NCBI GenBank assembly: GCA_038848185.1
Contig: JAWCNV010000017.1
Location: 1-30,301, forward strand
Length of the DNA stretch: 30,301 nt
Direction: 5' to 3'
Origin: JAAOZP01 sp038848185
Lineage (GTDB): Archaea; Thermoproteota; EX4484-205; JAAOZP01
Below, piece by piece: positions 29,101-30,301 of this stretch. Every line of letters starts with the position of its first letter. Within the stretch, counting starts at the first letter, position 1. The notes under the pieces were generated by a model that worked only from the letters and a program-made list of their open reading frames with translations, made no database searches and was not told where the DNA came from. A program made the position numbers and the translations under genes.

Positions 29101-30301
29101 GAAAAGCATCGTTTACAACCCAAAGATTTATTCTTGTTGTGGAACCGGCGAGGAAGCATAACGAAGTAACACTATTCTGATAGTCGCCGTCGACCATTAT
29201 CACAGTATGTATAGGGTTAAAAGCGTTTTTAACCTCGTAATAAGACTGTTTAACGAAACCATAATAGTCTACGATTGACCCGGTGACGTTCGGCAGATAA
29301 TCGGTGAGCGGCAGCAGGCTTATGCCAATGGAAACGCTATTCTTAAGTATCCTGGTCCTGTCTATTGCACATCTGAGTACTAAAGATTGATAGTTTTGAC
29401 TTAGCTCAACTAAGCTAGATACGTTATTAGACATGCTTAACCAATACGCGTTCGCCAGTTGCAAATCAAGACCCTTCTCCCTAAGCAATTGTAGAGTCTG
29501 TTCATAGGATGAGGCTTGAGTCGAATTCCAAAAACACGAGTTTAAACTAGGCAGGCTCGTTGGAACAATTATATTCGGAAAGATCCCTCTGTAATAAGTA
29601 TAGCGAGTCCAGCCATCTGTCCCCCAACCATAATCAAAATACGTTTCATAATTTCCGGAATATGGCAAGAGTACAATATCCGTCTTAACTGTTCTCGCCA
29701 GCCTTTCTAATTCAGAATCCAAGTAATAGTTCACTCTTGAATCATAATACATCGACTTCTCATTCATCCAGCCGGGAAGCGTGTGGGGACGAATTATTAT
29801 GACTGACGGATAATTATAAGTGAGTAGCAAGAACTCAATAAGCTGTTTCTTAACTAGTTCAGAATAGCGTTGTGAATAATCCAGAGACGGATAAGAGCCT
29901 AGAAGAGGAAAATCAGCCTGAACTATAACGCCTTCTATAGAAGTTAATTCGTAAAATTCCTTGGGGGCGACATGAGCAAAAGCCCTCAGGAAATTAATAT
30001 TACCGTCCTTAAGAATGTTTAACGTTTCATTTATTTCTGGGTAGAAATTAGTTAAAGGATAGTATTTTGTAAAATAGGCACCGCCCCTCAGGAAAGTGTT
30101 TACTTCATTTATCTTTAAATAAGGACGAGGCCATGAGAAAGAAGCTTCTAAAGACCTTAATCCGAAGAATGTTTGAATCGAGCCTGCATAAGCATCATTC
30201 TGGTATAGGCTGATGTTAACAGTATAAACGTTTGACGCTCCTCTGTCCCATGGAGCCCAGAATTCAGGGTTGGGAAGAGAAATATCAAACGTATACCATC
30301 T
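26150..30301 (-). CDS. GH2-like domain fused to FtsX/MacB-type permease, partial
   Basis: The frame is open to the right edge, giving 1383 visible residues (numbered from the edge); the N-terminus is missing. Residues 1 to about 365 follow the glycoside hydrolase 2 (beta-mannosidase/galactosidase) layout: T-F-F-G-L-R-S-L-E, N-E-V-N-T-F-L-R-G-G, N-I-N-F-L-R-A-F-A-H, F-Y-E-L-T, Y-N-Y-P-S-V-I-I-I, then S-I-V-D-Y-Y-G-F-V-K-Q-S-Y-Y-E-V. Beta-rich, sequon-bearing domains follow (about 365-660), then a coiled segment (about 680-750). Three helices (about 754-830) precede the FtsX part: S-I-R-N-L-K-K-R-R-S-R and a helix (about 860), a MacB-like extracytoplasmic domain (about 890-1115), three helices (about 1120-1230), P-A-L-R-A-A-K, and a 140-residue cytoplasmic tail. 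An ABC ATPase partner is expected outside the window. Confidence 0.8.
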   Translation of the reverse strand, partial: RWYTFDISLPNPEFWAPWDRGASNVYTVNISLYQNDAYAGSIQTFFGLRSLEASFSWPRPYLKINEVNTFLRGGAYFTKYYPLTNFYPEINETLNILKDGNINFLRAFAHVAPKEFYELTSIEGVIVQADFPLLGSYPSLDYSQRYSELVKKQLIEFLLLTYNYPSVIIIRPHTLPGWMNEKSMYYDSRVNYYLDSELERLARTVKTDIVLLPYSGNYETYFDYGWGTDGWTRYTYYRGIFPNIIVPTSLPSLNSCFWNSTQASSYEQTLQLLREKGLDLQLANAYWLSMSNNVSSLVELSQNYQSLVLRCAIDRTRILKNSVSIGISLLPLTDYLPNVTGSIVDYYGFVKQSYYEVKNAFNPIHTVIMVDGDYQNSVTSLCFLAGSTTRINLWVVNDAFQEELDAVLYWSLIDRSLNEVISDERIELKLPSSSSGATLVRRHVFEAPHYDDAEHLFEVSTELYLKNGTKLDANSQRFVIKPLLPLKISLYPKPSKPQYFLILMNDHYRIVKILNETVITVPSDTEVTIIGPSLNRADLYVPKMVSLGRLYGGREREVTISLCPGALVKVLTKIPSFNASVVTTQELYVNLIGEKIDDLLLNYTLQRTHILNLLNITGNMIIVPAEKNLSIGISASSKLGVITVKIGDEDNPINLHSGSEIYFDQPAMIQAKLNQPAVDRALASAENLVEDARNMGFYMGLEAYRLNQLKELNSLIINSSDPLEILIYQQEIITSSKTITESVQNMVNEAGLNQVLIFVVIIPLAFAIGSLFVEKKKYFATATAISFIVLAIITYLVFPVFSMASPLGLLGGACTILIFAIMFLAPRFVGEGKSERGVSILPAIIIAISYSIRNLKKRRSRALLTLSSMTMMVLALATLTSMRADFGINSLLLVKTWPADKPSYSIISRPQGYLTYEDLSFINAQKEVLKLGYRMVSPTTSRALGFIEGIPVYGVLGISGDSPSFEQLNNIISEEGVMEKLFTESDSVLISRYLADAANIDVGTVMFFRGVKLKVVGIFDGDAVSNLKEPVDIDFLPLYFPSMMASATPVPGNYLLITNAYVAEKLGCRISAVYCTFKDNAQAKEASERLSRLGNYFVVTMPSSEGIRYYFTGIYVEVFGSTVVIPIIITMLNIAVVFYMLVYEREKEIFTLSSIGLNPTHISFLFLAESAVVGFISCGIGYISSMLIFKILNTFNVIVPVNVKASVFDMIYLMSIAVTAAVFSSMIPALRAAKIATPSLLRRWKIEEKIVKGDTWTVKLPLKISTEKVEMFAKYLYGQLSKSSMLLELKISEVSHDENVDEAGNIIYHISFKYGKGGNRPFNAYTTIEVKKDGENYVAYVHAKIESPYQRMEQENVHEVVTHIRRLILEWSATVNQFYEKTT
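29210..30301 (-). other. GH2-like TIM-barrel region of the permease fusion, probably catalytically degenerate
   Basis: Aligned by eye to GH2, the strand after N-Y-P-S-V-I-I-I lacks the G-N-E acid/base position (an N-E occurs six residues later). The nucleophile segment, S-E-[FY]-G-x-Q-S-x-P-S in beta-mannosidases, reads I-I-V-P-T-S-L-P-S with no Glu. The later A-I-D-R-T-R-I-L-K, P-L-T-D-Y-L-P and D-Y-Y-G segments do follow the family. A carbohydrate-binding or structural role is therefore likelier than hydrolysis. Confidence 0.55.

Noticed and set aside
1..30301. Search for tRNA, rRNA, transposases, integrases or defence islands
   Set aside because: No tRNA T-loop context, rRNA-like stretch, terminal inverted repeats with a transposase, or defence-type gene cluster was seen.

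Overview
The window looks like a draft (metagenome-type) contig from an archaeon. Archaeal hallmarks are an archaeo-eukaryotic primase, AlaX, TrmB-type and V4R regulators, AT-rich TATA-like boxes 20-35 bp upstream of many start codons with little or no leader, and heavy use of TTG starts (about 10 of 24 visible starts). Several genes are of types more usual in bacteria: class I GAPDH, ribulose-phosphate 3-epimerase, an RNase HIII-like enzyme, an MgtA-like P-type ATPase and a UppP/BacA phosphatase. That mixture fits a TACK-group archaeon, and a Bathyarchaeia-like lineage is my best guess, but no rRNA or ribosomal protein is present to settle it. Base composition appears moderately AT-rich and even. 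I see no tRNA, rRNA, CRISPR array, transposase or integrase.

Layout. 1-5.4 kb: a partial MFS transporter, AlaX, an RNase HIII-like nuclease interrupted by a run of Ns, an amidohydrolase, a small bactofilin-like protein that probably carries a frameshift, and a divergent GPH-type sugar transporter. 5.4-9.6 kb: a PriS-like primase whose stop codon overlaps the start of a secreted eight-repeat PQQ-type propeller, then a divergent Yip1-family membrane protein. 9.7-16.8 kb: an rpe/ATP-grasp pair, an MgtA-like P-type ATPase, HflX and a QueG-like iron-sulfur protein. 17-20.8 kb: a sugar nucleotidyltransferase followed by a tiny hydrophobic ORF, class I GAPDH (second N run), a GT4 glycosyltransferase and an unrecognised 140-residue protein. 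20.9-24.7 kb: a TrmB-like and V4R regulator pair, a second sugar nucleotidyltransferase and a DHH phosphoesterase. 24.8-30.3 kb: UppP with a small membrane protein, and a very large partial protein joining a glycoside hydrolase family 2-like domain to an FtsX/MacB-type permease.

Functional themes. Two sugar nucleotidyltransferases, a GT4 glycosyltransferase and UppP together suggest polyprenyl-linked surface glycan synthesis. GAPDH and Rpe belong to triose and pentose phosphate metabolism. The propeller, the Yip1 protein and the permease fusion are envelope proteins, the last two rich in N-glycosylation sequons.

The most unusual object is the GH2-like/FtsX fusion at the right edge, whose hydrolase part seems to lack the catalytic nucleophile. 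The two N runs look like assembly padding rather than missing sequence. In GAPDH the flanks share 4 bases and rejoin to give an intact family motif. In the nuclease they abut in frame with normal family spacing.
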